A DNA stretch of 64,000 bases, taken from Strix aluco. Lineage: Eukaryota > Chordata > Aves > Strigiformes > Strigidae. Positions 12,886 through 26,660 of this stretch are shown piece after piece. Location: the NCBI RefSeq assembly GCF_031877795.1, contig NW_027436642.1:1724777-1788776 (forward strand), given 5' to 3'. The translations under genes were made by a program, and so were the position numbers. Positions within the stretch are counted from its first letter, which is position 1, and each line of letters opens with the position of its first letter. The notes beneath the pieces were generated by a model. The model was not told the DNA's origin, did no database searches, and saw nothing but the letters and a program-made list of their open reading frames with translations.

Positions 12886-15486
12886 AGAGCCCCAGATTCT
12901 ATGTTGTCCTGGAGAGCTTGCAGAGCACTGGGGAAAGGCAGGCAGAGAATTCCCTGCTAGCACCTTCTCTGTGCCTGGGAAGCAGAAGTGTTCACATTGC
13001 TTCGCAGAATCGCTTTTGTGCAGAAAACAGTAACACTTGTTCAGAACGAAAGAAAGCACAGAGCCCCAGATTTGCTGTTGTCTTGGAGAGCTTGCAGAGC
13101 ACTGGGGAAAGGCAGGCAGAGAATTCCCTGCTAGCACCTTCTCTGTGCCTGTTCACATTGCTTCGCAAGAATCGCTTTTGTGCAGAAAACAGTAACACTT
13201 GTTCAGAAAGAAAGAAAGCATGAGCCCCAGATTTTATGTTGTCCTGGAGAGCTTGCAGAGCACCGGGGAAAGGCAGGCAGAGAATTCCCTGCTAGCACCT
13301 TCTCTGTGCCTGTTCACATTGCTTCGCAGAATCGCTTTTGTGCAGAAAACAGTAACACTTGTTCAGAACGAAAGAAAGCACAGAGCCCCGGATTCTATGT
13401 TGCCCTGGAGAGCTTGCACAGCACTGGGGAAAGGCAGGCAGAGAATTCCTTGCTAGCACCTTCTCTGTGCCTGGGAAGCAGAAGTGTTCACATTGCTTCG
13501 CAGAATTGCTTTTGTGCAGAAAACACTAACACTTGTTCAGAACGAAAGAAAGCACAGAGCCCCAGATTTTATGTTGTCCTGGAGAGCTTGCAGAGCACTG
13601 GGGAAAGGCAGGCAGAGAATTCCTTGCTAGCACCTTCTCTGTGCCTGGGAAGCAGAAGTGTTCACATTGCTTCGCAGAATCGCTTTTGTGCAGAAAACAC
13701 TAACACTTGTTCAGAACGAAAGAAAGCACAGAGCCCCAGATTTGCTGTTGTCCTGGAGAGCTTGCAGAGCACTGGGGAAAGGCAGGCAGAGAATTCCCTG
13801 CTAGCACCTTCTCTGTGCCTGGGAAGCAGAAGTGTTCACATTGCTTCGCAGAATCGCTTTTGTGCAGAAAACAGTAACACTTGTTCAGAACGAAAGAAAG
13901 CACAGAGCCCCAGATTTTATGTTGTCCTGGAGAGCTTGCAGAGCACTGGGGAAAGGCAGGCAGAGAATTCCCTGCTAGCACCTTCTCTGTGCCTGGTCAC
14001 ATTGCTTCGCAGAATCGCTTTTGTGCAGAAAACAGTAACACTTGTTCAGAACGAAAGAAAGCACAGAGCCCCAGATTTGCTGTTGTCCTGGAGAGCTTGC
14101 AGAGCACTGGGGAAAGGCAGGCAGAGAATTCCTTGCTAGCACCTTCTCTGTGCCTGGGAAGCAGAAGTGTTCACATTGCTTCGCAGAATCGCTTTTGTGC
14201 AGAAAACAGTAACACTTGTTCAGAAGGAAAGAAAGCACAGAGCCCCAGATTTTATGTTGTCCTGGAGAGCTTGCAGAGCACTGGGGAAAGGCAGGCAGAG
14301 AATTCCCTGCTAGCACCTTCTCTGTGCCTGGGAAGCAGAAGTGTTCACATTGCTTGGCAGCATCGCTTTTGTGCAGAAAACACTAACACTTGTCTGGAAG
14401 GAAAGAAAGCACAGAGCCCCAGAATCTATGTTGTCCTGGAGAGCTTGCAGAGTACTGGGGAAAGGCAGGCAGAGAATTCCTTGCTAGCACCTTCTCTGTG
14501 CCTGGGAAGCAGAAGTGTTCACATTGCTTCGCAGAATCGCTTTTGTGCAGAAAACAGTAACACTTGTTCAGAAGGAAAGAAAGCACAGAGCCCCAGATTT
14601 TATGTTGTCCTGGAGAGCTTGCAGAGCACTGGGGAAAGGCAGGCAGAGAATTCCCTGCTAGCACCTTCTCTGTGCCTGTTCACATTGCTTCGCAGATTCG
14701 CTTTTGTGCAGAAAACAGTAACACTTGTTCAGAAAGAAAGAAAGCATGAGCCCCAGATTTTATGTTGTCCTGGAGAGCTTGCAGAGCACCGGGGAAAGGC
14801 AGGCAGAGAATTCCCTGCTAGCACCTTCTCTGTGCCTGTTCACATTGCTTCGCAAGAATCGCTTTGTGCAGAAAACAGTAACACTTGTTCAGAACGAAAG
14901 AAAGCACAGAGCCCCAGATTCTATGTTGTCCTGGAGAGCTTGCAGAGCACTGGGGAAAGGCAGGCAGAGAATTCCTTGCTAGCACCTTCTCTGTGCCTGG
15001 GAAGCAGAAGTGTTCACATTGCTTGGCAGCATCGCTTTTGTGCAGAAAACACTAACACTTGTTCAGAACGAAAGAAAGCACAGAGCCCCAGATTCTATGT
15101 TGTCCTGGAGAGCTTGCAGAGCACTGGGGAAAGGCAGGCAGAGAATTCCCTGCTAGCACCTTCTCTGTGCCTGTTCACATTGCTTCGCAGAATCGCTTTT
15201 GTGCAGAAAACAGTAACACTTGTTCAGAACGAAAGAAAGCACAGAGCCCCAGATTTTATGTTGTCCTGGAGAGCTTGCAGAGCACTGGGGAAAGGCAGGC
15301 AGAGAATTCCCTGCTAGCACCTTCTCTGTGCCTGTTCACATTGCTTCGCAGAATTGCTTTTGTGCAGAAAACAGTAACACTTGTTCAGAACGAAAGAAAG
15401 CATGAGCCCCAGATTTGCTGTTGTCCTGGAGAGCTTGCAGAGCACTGGGGAAAGGCAGGCAGAGAATTCCCTGCTAGCACCTTCTC
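8765..15486. repeat. Satellite A tandem higher-order pair, period 3,361 bp
   Basis: The block at about 8,765-12,125 is followed by a near-identical block at about 12,126-15,486. Marker units with TTGTCTGGAAGG recur at about 11,030 and 14,391. By length, 3,361 bp equals about 20 units. Near-identity over kilobases implies a recent duplication or continuing homogenisation. Confidence 0.85.
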
Positions 15487-18400
15487 TGTGCCTGGGAAGC
15501 AGAAGTGTTCACATTGCTTCGCAGAATCGCTTTTGTGCAGAAAACAGTAACACTTGTTCAGAACGAAAGAAAGCACAGAGCCCCAGATTTTATGTTGTCC
15601 TGGAGAGCTTGCAGAGCACTGGGGAAAGGCAGGCAGAGAATTCCTTGCTAGCACCTTCTCTGTGCCTGGGAAGCAGAAGTGTTCACATTGCTTCGCAGAA
15701 TCGCTTTTGTGCAGAAAACAGTAACACTTGTTCAGAAGGAAAGAAAGCACAGAGCCCCAGATTTTATGTTGTCCTGGAGAGCTTGCAGAGCACTGGGGAA
15801 AGGCAGGCAGAGAATTCCCTGCTAGCACCTTCTCTGTGCCTGTTCACATTGCTTCGCAGAATCGCTTTTCTGCAGAAAACAGTAACACTTGTTCAGAACG
15901 AAAGAAAGCACAGAGCCCCAGATTCTATGTTGTCCTGGAGAGCTTGCAGAGCACTGGGGAAAGGCAGGCAGAGAATTCCTTGCTAGCACCTTCTCTGTGC
16001 CTGGGAAGCAGAAGTGTTCACATTGCTTGGCAGAATCGCTTTTGTGCAGAAAACACTAACACTTGTTCAGAACGAAAGAAAGCACAGAGCCCCAGATTTT
16101 ATGTTGTCCTGGAGAGCTTGCAGAGCACTGGGGAAAGGCAGGCAGAGAATTCCCTGCTAGCACCTTCTCTGTGCCTGTTCACATTGCTTCGCAGAATCGC
16201 TTTTGTGCAGAAAACAGTAACACTTGTTCAGAACGAAAGAAAGCACAGAGCCCCAGATTCTATGTTGTCCTGGAGAGCTTGCAGAGCACTGGGGAAAGGC
16301 AGGCAGAGAATTCCCTGCTAGCACCTTCTCTGTGCCTGGGAAGCAGAAGTGTTCACATTGCTTCGCAGAATCGCTTTTGTGCAGAAAACACTAACACTTG
16401 TTCAGAAGGAAAGAAAGCACAGAGCCCCAGATTTGCTGTTGTCTTGGAGAGCTTGCAGAGCACTGGGGAAAGGCAGGCAGAGAATTCCCTGCTAGCACCT
16501 TCTCTGTGCCTGGGAAACAGAAGTGTTCACATTGCTTCGCAGAATCGCTTTTGTGCAGAAAACAGTAACACTTGCTCATTACGAAAGAAAGCACAGAGCC
16601 CCAGATTTTATGTTGTCCTGGAGAGCTTGCAGAGCACTGGGGAAAGGCAGGCAGAGAATTCCCTGCTAGCACCTTCTCTGTGCCTGGGAAGCAGAAGTGT
16701 TCACATTGCTTCGCAGAATCGCTTTTGTGCAGAAAACAGTAACACTTGTTCAGAACGAAAGAAAGCACAGAGCCTCAGATTTGATGTTGTCCTGGAGAGC
16801 TTGCAGAGCACTGGGGAAAGGCAGGCAGAGAATTCCCTGCTAGCACCTTCTCTGTGCCTGGGAAGCAGAAGTGTTCACATTGCTTCGCAGAATCGCTTTT
16901 GTGCAGAAAACAGTAACACTTGTTCAGAAGGAAAGAAAGCACAGAGCCCCAGATTCTATGTTGTCCTGGAGAGCTTGCAGAGCACTGGGGAAAGGCAGGC
17001 AGAGAATTCCTTGCTAGCACCTTCTCTGTGCCTGTTCACATTGCTTCGCAGAATCGCTTTTGTGCAGAAAACAGTAACACTTGTTCAGAACGAAAGAAAG
17101 CATGAGCCCCAGATTTTATGTTGTCCTGGAGAGCTTGCAGAGCACTGGGGAAAGGCAGGCAGAGAATTCCCTGCTAGCACCTTCTCTGTGCCTGTTCACA
17201 TTGCTTCGCAGAATCGCTTTTGTGCAGAAAACAGTAACACTTGTTCAGAACGAAAGAAAGCACAGAGCCCCAGATTTTATGTTGTCCTGGAGAGCTTGCA
17301 GAGCACTGGGGAAAGGCAGGCAGAGAATTCCCTGCTAGCACCTTCTCTGTGCCTGGGAAGCAGAAGTGTTCACATTGCTTCGCAGAATCGCTTTTGTGCA
17401 GAAAACAGTAACACTTGTTCAGAAGGAAAGAAAGCACAGAGCCCCAGATTTTATGTTGTCCTGGAGAGCTTGCAGAGTACTGGGGAAAGGCAGGCAGAGA
17501 ATTCCCTGCTAGCACCTTCTCTGTGCCTGTTCACATTGCTTCGCAGAATTGCTTTTGTGCAGAAAACAGTAACACTTGTTCAGAACGAAAGAAAGCACAG
17601 AGCCCCAGATTCTATGTTGTCCTGGAGAGCTTGCAGAGCACTGGGGAAAGGCAGGCAGAGAATTCCCTGCTAGCACCTTCTCTGTGCCTGGGAAGCAGAA
17701 GTGTTCACATTGCTTCGCAGAATCGCTTTTGTGCAGAAAACACTAACACTTGTTCAGAACGAAAGAAAGCACAGAGCCCCAGATTTTATGTTGTCCTGGA
17801 GAGCTTGCAGAGCACTGGGGAAAGGCAGGCAGAGAATTCCCTGCTAGCACCTTCTCTGTGCCTGTTCACATTGCTTCGCAGAATCGCTTTTGTGCAGAAA
17901 ACACTAACACTTGTTCAGAAGGAAAGAAAGCACAGAGCCCCAGATTCTATGTTGTCCTGGAGAGCTTGCAGAGCACTGGGGAAAGGCAGGCAGAGAATTC
18001 CCTGCTAGCACCTTCTCTGTGCCTGTTCACATTGCTTCGCAGAATCGCTTTTGTGCAGAAAACAGTAACACTTGTTCAGAAAGAAAGAAAGCATGAGCCC
18101 CAGATTTTATGTTGTCCTGGAGAGCTTGCAGAGCACCGGGGAAAGGCAGGCAGAGAATTCCCTGCTAGCACCTTCTCTGTGCCTGTTCACATTGCTTCGC
18201 AGAATCGCTTTTGTGCAGAAAACAGTAACACTTGTTCAGAACGAAAGAAAGCACAGAGCCCCGGATTCTATGTTGTCCTGGAGAGCTTGCAGAGCACTGG
18301 GGAAGGGCAGGCAGAGAATTCCCTGCTAGCACCTTCTCTGTGCCTGGGAAGCAGAAGTGTTCACATTGCTTCGCAGAATCGCTTTTGTGCAGAAAACAGT

Positions 18401-21400
18401 AACACTTGTTCAGAAGGAAAGAAAGCACAGAGCCCCAGATTTTATGTTGTCCTGGAGAGCTTGCAGAGCACTGGGGAAAGGCAGGCAGAGAATTCCCTGC
18501 TAGCACCTTCTCTGTGCCTGGGAAGCAGAAGTGTTCACATTGCTTGGCAGCATCGCTTTTGTGCAGAAAACACTAACACTTGTCTGGAAGGAAAGAAAGC
18601 ACAGAGCCCCAGAATCTATGTTGTCCTGGAGAGCTTGCAGAGTACTGGGGAAAGGCAGGCAGAGAATTCCTTGCTAGCACCTTCTCTGTGCCTGGGAAGC
18701 AGAAGTGTTCACATTGCTTCGCAGAATCGCTTTTGTGCAGAAAACAGTAACACTTGTTCAGAAGGAAAGAAAGCACAGAGCCCCAGATTTTATGTTGTCC
18801 TGGAGAGCTTGCAGAGCACTGGGGAAAGGCAGGCAGAGAATTCCCTGCTAGCACCTTCTCTGTGCCTGTTCACATTGCTTCGCAGATTCGCTTTTGTGCA
18901 GAAAACAGTAACACTTGTTCAGAAAGAAAGAAAGCATGAGCCCCAGATTTTATGTTGTCCTGGAGAGCTTGCAGAGCACCGGGGAAAGGCAGGCAGAGAA
19001 TTCCCTGCTAGCACCTTCTCTGTGCCTGTTCACATTGCTTCGCAAGAATCGCTTTGTGCAGAAAACAGTAACACTTGTTCAGAACGAAAGAAAGCACAGA
19101 GCCCCAGATTCTATGTTGTCCTGGAGAGCTTGCAGAGCACTGGGGAAAGGCAGGCAGAGAATTCCTTGCTAGCACCTTCTCTGTGCCTGGGAAGCAGAAG
19201 TGTTCACATTGCTTGGCAGCATCGCTTTTGTGCAGAAAACACTAACACTTGTTCAGAACGAAAGAAAGCACAGAGCCCCAGATTCTATGTTGTCCTGGAG
19301 AGCTTGCAGAGCACTGGGGAAAGGCAGGCAGAGAATTCCCTGCTAGCACCTTCTCTGTGCCTGTTCACATTGCTTCGCAGAATCGCTTTTGTGCAGAAAA
19401 CAGTAACACTTGTTCAGAACGAAAGAAAGCACAGAGCCCCAGATTTTATGTTGTCCTGGAGAGCTTGCAGAGCACTGGGGAAAGGCAGGCAGAGAATTCC
19501 CTGCTAGCACCTTCTCTGTGCCTGTTCACATTGCTTCGCAGAATTGCTTTTGTGCAGAAAACAGTAACACTTGTTCAGAACGAAAGAAAGCATGAGCCCC
19601 AGATTTGCTGTTGTCCTGGAGAGCTTGCAGAGCACTGGGGAAAGGCAGGCAGAGAATTCCCTGCTAGCACCTTCTCTGTGCCTGGGAAGCAGAAGTGTTC
19701 ACATTGCTTCGCAGAATCGCTTTTGTGCAGAAAACAGTAACACTTGTTCAGAACGAAAGAAAGCACAGAGCCCCAGATTTTATGTTGTCCTGGAGAGCTT
19801 GCAGAGCACTGGGGAAAGGCAGGCAGAGAATTCCTTGCTAGCACCTTCTCTGTGCCTGGGAAGCAGAAGTGTTCACATTGCTTCGCAGAATCGCTTTTGT
19901 GCAGAAAACAGTAACACTTGTTCAGAAGGAAAGAAAGCACAGAGCCCCAGATTTTATGTTGTCCTGGAGAGCTTGCAGAGCACTGGGGAAAGGCAGGCAG
20001 AGAATTCCCTGCTAGCACCTTCTCTGTGCCTGTTCACATTGCTTCGCAGAATCGCTTTTCTGCAGAAAACAGTAACACTTGTTCAGAACGAAAGAAAGCA
20101 CAGAGCCCCAGATTCTATGTTGTCCTGGAGAGCTTGCAGAGCACTGGGGAAAGGCAGGCAGAGAATTCCTTGCTAGCACCTTCTCTGTGCCTGGGAAGCA
20201 GAAGTGTTCACATTGCTTGGCAGAATCGCTTTTGTGCAGAAAACACTAACACTTGTTCAGAACGAAAGAAAGCACAGAGCCCCAGATTTTATGTTGTCCT
20301 GGAGAGCTTGCAGAGCACTGGGGAAAGGCAGGCAGAGAATTCCCTGCTAGCACCTTCTCTGTGCCTGTTCACATTGCTTCGCAGAATCGCTTTTGTGCAG
20401 AAAACAGTAACACTTGTTCAGAACGAAAGAAAGCACAGAGCCCCAGATTCTATGTTGTCCTGGAGAGCTTGCAGAGCACTGGGGAAAGGCAGGCAGAGAA
20501 TTCCCTGCTAGCACCTTCTCTGTGCCTGGGAAGCAGAAGTGTTCACATTGCTTCGCAGAATCGCTTTTGTGCAGAAAACACTAACACTTGTTCAGAAGGA
20601 AAGAAAGCACAGAGCCCCAGATTTGCTGTTGTCTTGGAGAGCTTGCAGAGCACTGGGGAAAGGCAGGCAGAGAATTCCCTGCTAGCACCTTCTCTGTGCC
20701 TGGGAAACAGAAGTGTTCACATTGCTTCGCAGAATCGCTTTTGTGCAGAAAACAGTAACACTTGCTCATTACGAAAGAAAGCACAGAGCCCCAGATTTTA
20801 TGTTGTCCTGGAGAGCTTGCAGAGCACTGGGGAAAGGCAGGCAGAGAATTCCCTGCTAGCACCTTCTCTGTGCCTGGGAAGCAGAAGTGTTCACATTGCT
20901 TCGCAGAATCGCTTTTGTGCAGAAAACAGTAACACTTGTTCAGAACGAAAGAAAGCACAGAGCCTCAGATTTGATGTTGTCCTGGAGAGCTTGCAGAGCA
21001 CTGGGGAAAGGCAGGCAGAGAATTCCCTGCTAGCACCTTCTCTGTGCCTGGGAAGCAGAAGTGTTCACATTGCTTCGCAGAATCGCTTTTGTGCAGAAAA
21101 CAGTAACACTTGTTCAGAAGGAAAGAAAGCACAGAGCCCCAGATTCTATGTTGTCCTGGAGAGCTTGCAGAGCACTGGGGAAAGGCAGGCAGAGAATTCC
21201 TTGCTAGCACCTTCTCTGTGCCTGTTCACATTGCTTCGCAGAATCGCTTTTGTGCAGAAAACAGTAACACTTGTTCAGAACGAAAGAAAGCATGAGCCCC
21301 AGATTTTATGTTGTCCTGGAGAGCTTGCAGAGCACTGGGGAAAGGCAGGCAGAGAATTCCCTGCTAGCACCTTCTCTGTGCCTGTTCACATTGCTTCGCA

Positions 21401-22750
21401 GAATCGCTTTTGTGCAGAAAACAGTAACACTTGTTCAGAACGAAAGAAAGCACAGAGCCCCAGATTTTATGTTGTCCTGGAGAGCTTGCAGAGCACTGGG
21501 GAAAGGCAGGCAGAGAATTCCCTGCTAGCACCTTCTCTGTGCCTGGGAAGCAGAAGTGTTCACATTGCTTCGCAGAATCGCTTTTGTGCAGAAAACAGTA
21601 ACACTTGTTCAGAAGGAAAGAAAGCACAGAGCCCCAGATTTTATGTTGTCCTGGAGAGCTTGCAGAGTACTGGGGAAAGGCAGGCAGAGAATTCCCTGCT
21701 AGCACCTTCTCTGTGCCTGTTCACATTGCTTCGCAGAATTGCTTTTGTGCAGAAAACAGTAACACTTGTTCAGAACGAAAGAAAGCACAGAGCCCCAGAT
21801 TCTATGTTGTCCTGGAGAGCTTGCAGAGCACTGGGGAAAGGCAGGCAGAGAATTCCCTGCTAGCACCTTCTCTGTGCCTGGGAAGCAGAAGTGTTCACAT
21901 TGCTTCGCAGAATCGCTTTTGTGCAGAAAACACTAACACTTGTTCAGAACGAAAGAAAGCACAGAGCCCCAGATTTTATGTTGTCCTGGAGAGCTTGCAG
22001 AGCACTGGGGAAAGGCAGGCAGAGAATTCCCTGCTAGCACCTTCTCTGTGCCTGTTCACATTGCTTCGCAGAATCGCTTTTGTGCAGAAAACACTAACAC
22101 TTGTTCAGAAGGAAAGAAAGCACAGAGCCCCAGATTCTATGTTGTCCTGGAGAGCTTGCAGAGCACTGGGGAAAGGCAGGCAGAGAATTCCCTGCTAGCA
22201 CCTTCTCTGTGCCTGTTCACATTGCTTCGCAGAATCGCTTTTGTGCAGAAAACAGTAACACTTGTTCAGAAAGAAAGAAAGCATGAGCCCCAGATTTTAT
22301 GTTGTCCTGGAGAGCTTGCAGAGCACCGGGGAAAGGCAGGCAGAGAATTCCCTGCTAGCACCTTCTCTGTGCCTGTTCACATTGCTTCGCAGAATCGCTT
22401 TTGTGCAGAAAACAGTAACACTTGTTCAGAACGAAAGAAAGCACAGAGCCCCGGATTCTATGTTGTCCTGGAGAGCTTGCAGAGCACTGGGGAAGGGCAG
22501 GCAGAGAATTCCCTGCTAGCACCTTCTCTGTGCCTGGGAAGCAGAAGTGTTCACATTGCTTCGCAGAATTGCTTTTGTGCAGAAAACACTAACACTTGTT
22601 CAGAACGAAAGAAAGCACAGAGCCCCAGATTTTATGTTGTCCTGGAGAGCTTGCAGAGCACTGGGGAAAGGCAGGCAGAGAATTCCTTGCTAGCACCTTC
22701 TCTGTGCCTGGGAAGCAGAAGTGTTCACATTGCTTCGCAGAATCGCTTTT
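14370..22750. repeat. Satellite A tandem higher-order pair, period 4,190 bp
   Basis: About 14,370-18,560 recurs at 18,560-22,750. The rare unit containing CTTGCTCATTACG occurs at about 16,571 and again at 20,761, exactly 4,190 bp apart. By length, 4,190 bp equals about 25 units. Confidence 0.85.
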
Positions 22751-25700
22751 GTGCAGAAAACACTAACACTTGTTCAGAAGGAAAGAAAGCACAGAGCCCC
22801 AGAATCTATGTTGTCCTGGAGAGCTTGCAGAGCACTGGGGAAAGGCAGGCAGAGAATTCCTTGCTAGCACCTTCTCTGTGCCTGGGAAGCAGAAGTGTTC
22901 ACATTGCTTCGCAGAATCGCTTTTGTGCAGAAAACAGTAACACTTGTTCAGAAGGAAAGAAAGCACAGAGCCCCAGATTTTATGTTGTCCTGGAGAGCTT
23001 GCAGAGCACTGGGGAAAGGCAGGCAGAGAATTCCCTGCTAGCACCTTCTCTGTGCCTGTTCACATTGCTTCGCAGAATCGCTTTTGTGCAGAAAACAGTA
23101 ACACTTGTTCAGAAAGAAAGAAAGCATGAGCCCCAGATTTTATGTTGTCCTGGAGAGCTTGCAGAGCACCGGGGAAAGGCAGGCAGAGAATTCCCTGCTA
23201 GCACCTTCTCTGTGCCTGTTCACATTGCTTCGCAGAATCGCTTTTGTGCAGAAAACAGTAACACTTGTTCAGAACGAAAGAAAGCACAGAGCCCCAGATT
23301 CTATGTTGTCCTGGAGAGCTTGCAGAGCACTGGGGAAAGGCAGGCAGAGAATTCCTTGCTAGCACCTTCTCTGTGCCTGGGAAGCAGAAGTGTTCACATT
23401 GCTTCGCAGAATCGCTTTTGTGCAGAAAACAGTAACACTTGTTCAGAAGGAAAGAAAGCACAGAGCCCCAGATTTTATGTTGTCCTGGAGAGCTTGCAGA
23501 GCACTGGGGAAAGGCAGGCAGAGAATTCCCTGCTAGCACCTTCTCTGTGCCTGTTCACATTGCTTCGCAGAATCGCTTTTGTGCAGAAAAGAGTAACACT
23601 TGTTCAGAACGAAAGAAAGCACAGAGCCCCAGATTTGCTGTTGTCATGGAGAGCTTGCAGAGCACTGGGGAAAGGCAGGCAGAGAATTCCTTGCTAGCAC
23701 CTTCTCTGTGCCTGGGAAGCAGATGTGTTCACATTGCTTGGCAGAATCGCTTTTGTGCAGAAAACAGTAACACTTGTTCAGAACGAAAGAAAGCACAGAG
23801 CCCCAGATTTGCTGTTGTCCTGGAGAGCTTGCAGAGCACTGGGGAAAGGCAGGCAGAGAATTCCCTGCTAGCACCTTCTCTGTGCCTGGGAAGCAGAAGT
23901 GTTCACATTGCTTGGCAGAATCGCTTTTGTGCAGAAAACAGTAACACTTGTTCAGAAAGAAAGAAAGCACAGAGCCCCAGATTTGCTGTTGTCCTGGAGA
24001 GCTTGCAGAGCACTGGGGAAAGGCAGGCAGAGAATTCCCTGCTAGCACCTTCTCTGTGCCTGGGAAGCAGAAGTGTTCACATTGCTTGGCAGAATCGCTT
24101 TTGTGCAGAAAACAGTAACACTTGTTCAGAAAGAAAGAAAGCATGAGCCCCAGATTTTATGTTGTCCTGGAGAGCTTGCAGAGCACCGGGGAAAGGCAGG
24201 CAGAGAATTCCCTGCTAGCACCTTCTCTGTGCCTGTTCACATTGCTTCGCAGAATCGCTTTTGTGCAGAAAACAGTAACACTTGTTCAGAACGAAAGAAA
24301 GCACAGAGCCCCGGATTCTATGTTGTCCTGGAGAGCTTGCAGAGCACTGGGGAAGGGCAGGCAGAGAATTCCCTGCTAGCACCTTCTCTGTGCCTGGGAA
24401 GCAGAAGTGTTCACATTGCTTCGCAGAATTGCTTTTGTGCAGAAAACAGTAACACTTGTTCAGAAAGAAAGAAAGCACAGAGCCCCAGATTTTATGTTGT
24501 CCTGGAGAGCTTGCAGAGCACTGGGGAAAGGCAGGCAGAGAATTCCCTGCTAGCACCTTCTCTGTGCCTGTTCACATTGCTTCGCAGAATCGCTTTTGTG
24601 CAGAAAACACTAACACTTGTTCAGAAGGAAAGAAAGCACAGAGCCCCAGATTCTATGTTGTCCTGGAGAGCTTGCAGAGCACTGGGGAAAGGCAGGCAGA
24701 GAATTCCCTGCTAGCACCTTCTCTGTGCCTGTTCACATTGCTTCGCAGAATCGCTTTTGTGCAGAAAACAGTAACACTTGTTCAGAAAGAAAGAAAGCAT
24801 GAGCCCCAGATTTTATGTTGTCCTGGAGAGCTTGCAGAGCACCGGGGAAAGGCAGGCAGAGAATTCCCTGCTAGCACCTTCTCTGTGCCTGTTCACATTG
24901 CTTCGCAGAATCGCTTTTGTGCAGAAAACAGTAACACTTGTTCAGAACGAAAGAAAGCACAGAGCCCCGGATTCTATGTTGTCCTGGAGAGCTTGCAGAG
25001 CACTGGGGAAGGGCAGGCAGAGAATTCCCTGCTAGCACCTTCTCTGTGCCTGGGAAGCAGAAGTGTTCACATTGCTTCGCAGAATTGCTTTTGTGCAGAA
25101 AACACTAACACTTGTTCAGAACGAAAGAAAGCACAGAGCCCCAGATTTTATGTTGTCCTGGAGAGCTTGCAGAGCACTGGGGAAAGGCAGGCAGAGAATT
25201 CCTTGCTAGCACCTTCTCTGTGCCTGGGAAGCAGAAGTGTTCACATTGCTTCGCAGAATCGCTTTTGTGCAGAAAACACTAACACTTGTTCAGAAGGAAA
25301 GAAAGCACAGAGCCCCAGAATCTATGTTGTCCTGGAGAGCTTGCAGAGCACTGGGGAAAGGCAGGCAGAGAATTCCTTGCTAGCACCTTCTCTGTGCCTG
25401 GGAAGCAGAAGTGTTCACATTGCTTCGCAGAATCGCTTTTGTGCAGAAAACAGTAACACTTGTTCAGAAGGAAAGAAAGCACAGAGCCCCAGATTTTATG
25501 TTGTCCTGGAGAGCTTGCAGAGCACTGGGGAAAGGCAGGCAGAGAATTCCCTGCTAGCACCTTCTCTGTGCCTGTTCACATTGCTTCGCAGAATCGCTTT
25601 TGTGCAGAAAACAGTAACACTTGTTCAGAAAGAAAGAAAGCATGAGCCCCAGATTTTATGTTGTCCTGGAGAGCTTGCAGAGCACCGGGGAAAGGCAGGC

Positions 25701-26660
25701 AGAGAATTCCCTGCTAGCACCTTCTCTGTGCCTGTTCACATTGCTTCGCAGAATCGCTTTTGTGCAGAAAACAGTAACACTTGTTCAGAACGAAAGAAAG
25801 CACAGAGCCCCAGATTCTATGTTGTCCTGGAGAGCTTGCAGAGCACTGGGGAAAGGCAGGCAGAGAATTCCTTGCTAGCACCTTCTCTGCGCCTGGGAAG
25901 CAGAAGTGTTCACATTGCTTCGCAGAATCGCTTTTGTGCAGAAAACAGTAACACTTGTTCAGAAGGAAAGAAAGCACAGAGCCCCAGATTTTATGTTGTC
26001 CTGGAGAGCTTGCAGAGCACTGGGGAAAGGCAGGCAGAGAATTCCCTGCTAGCACCTTCTCTGTGCCTGTTCACATTGCTTCGCAGAATCGCTTTTGTGC
26101 AGAAAAGAGTAACACTTGTTCAGAACGAAAGAAAGCACAGAGCCCCAGATTTGCTGTTGTCATGGAGAGCTTGCAGAGCACTGGGGAAAGGCAGGCAGAG
26201 AATTCCTTGCTAGCACCTTCTCTGTGCCTGGGAAGCAGATGTGTTCACATTGCTTGGCAGAATCGCTTTTGTGCAGAAAACAGTAACACTTGTTCAGAAC
26301 GAAAGAAAGCACAGAGCCCCAGATTTGCTGTTGTCCTGGAGAGCTTGCAGAGCACTGGGGAAAGGCAGGCAGAGAATTCCCTGCTAGCACCTTCTCTGTG
26401 CCTGGGAAGCAGAAGTGTTCACATTGCTTGGCAGAATCGCTTTTGTGCAGAAAACAGTAACACTTGTTCAGAAAGAAAGAAAGCACAGAGCCCCAGATTT
26501 GCTGTTGTCCTGGAGAGCTTGCAGAGCACTGGGGAAAGGCAGGCAGAGAATTCCCTGCTAGCACCTTCTCTGTGCCTGGGAAGCAGAAGTGTTCACATTG
26601 CTTGGCAGAATCGCTTTTGTGCAGAAAACAGTAACACTTGTTCAGAACGAAAGAAAGCAC
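21940..26660. repeat. Satellite A tandem higher-order pair, period 2,516 bp
   Basis: About 21,940-24,140 recurs from about 24,456. The unit with AGAAAAGAGTAACAC and TTGTCATGGAG appears at about 23,586 and 26,102 (2,516 bp apart), followed each time by several consecutive units carrying CATTGCTTGGCAG. By length, 2,516 bp equals about 15 units. Confidence 0.85.
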
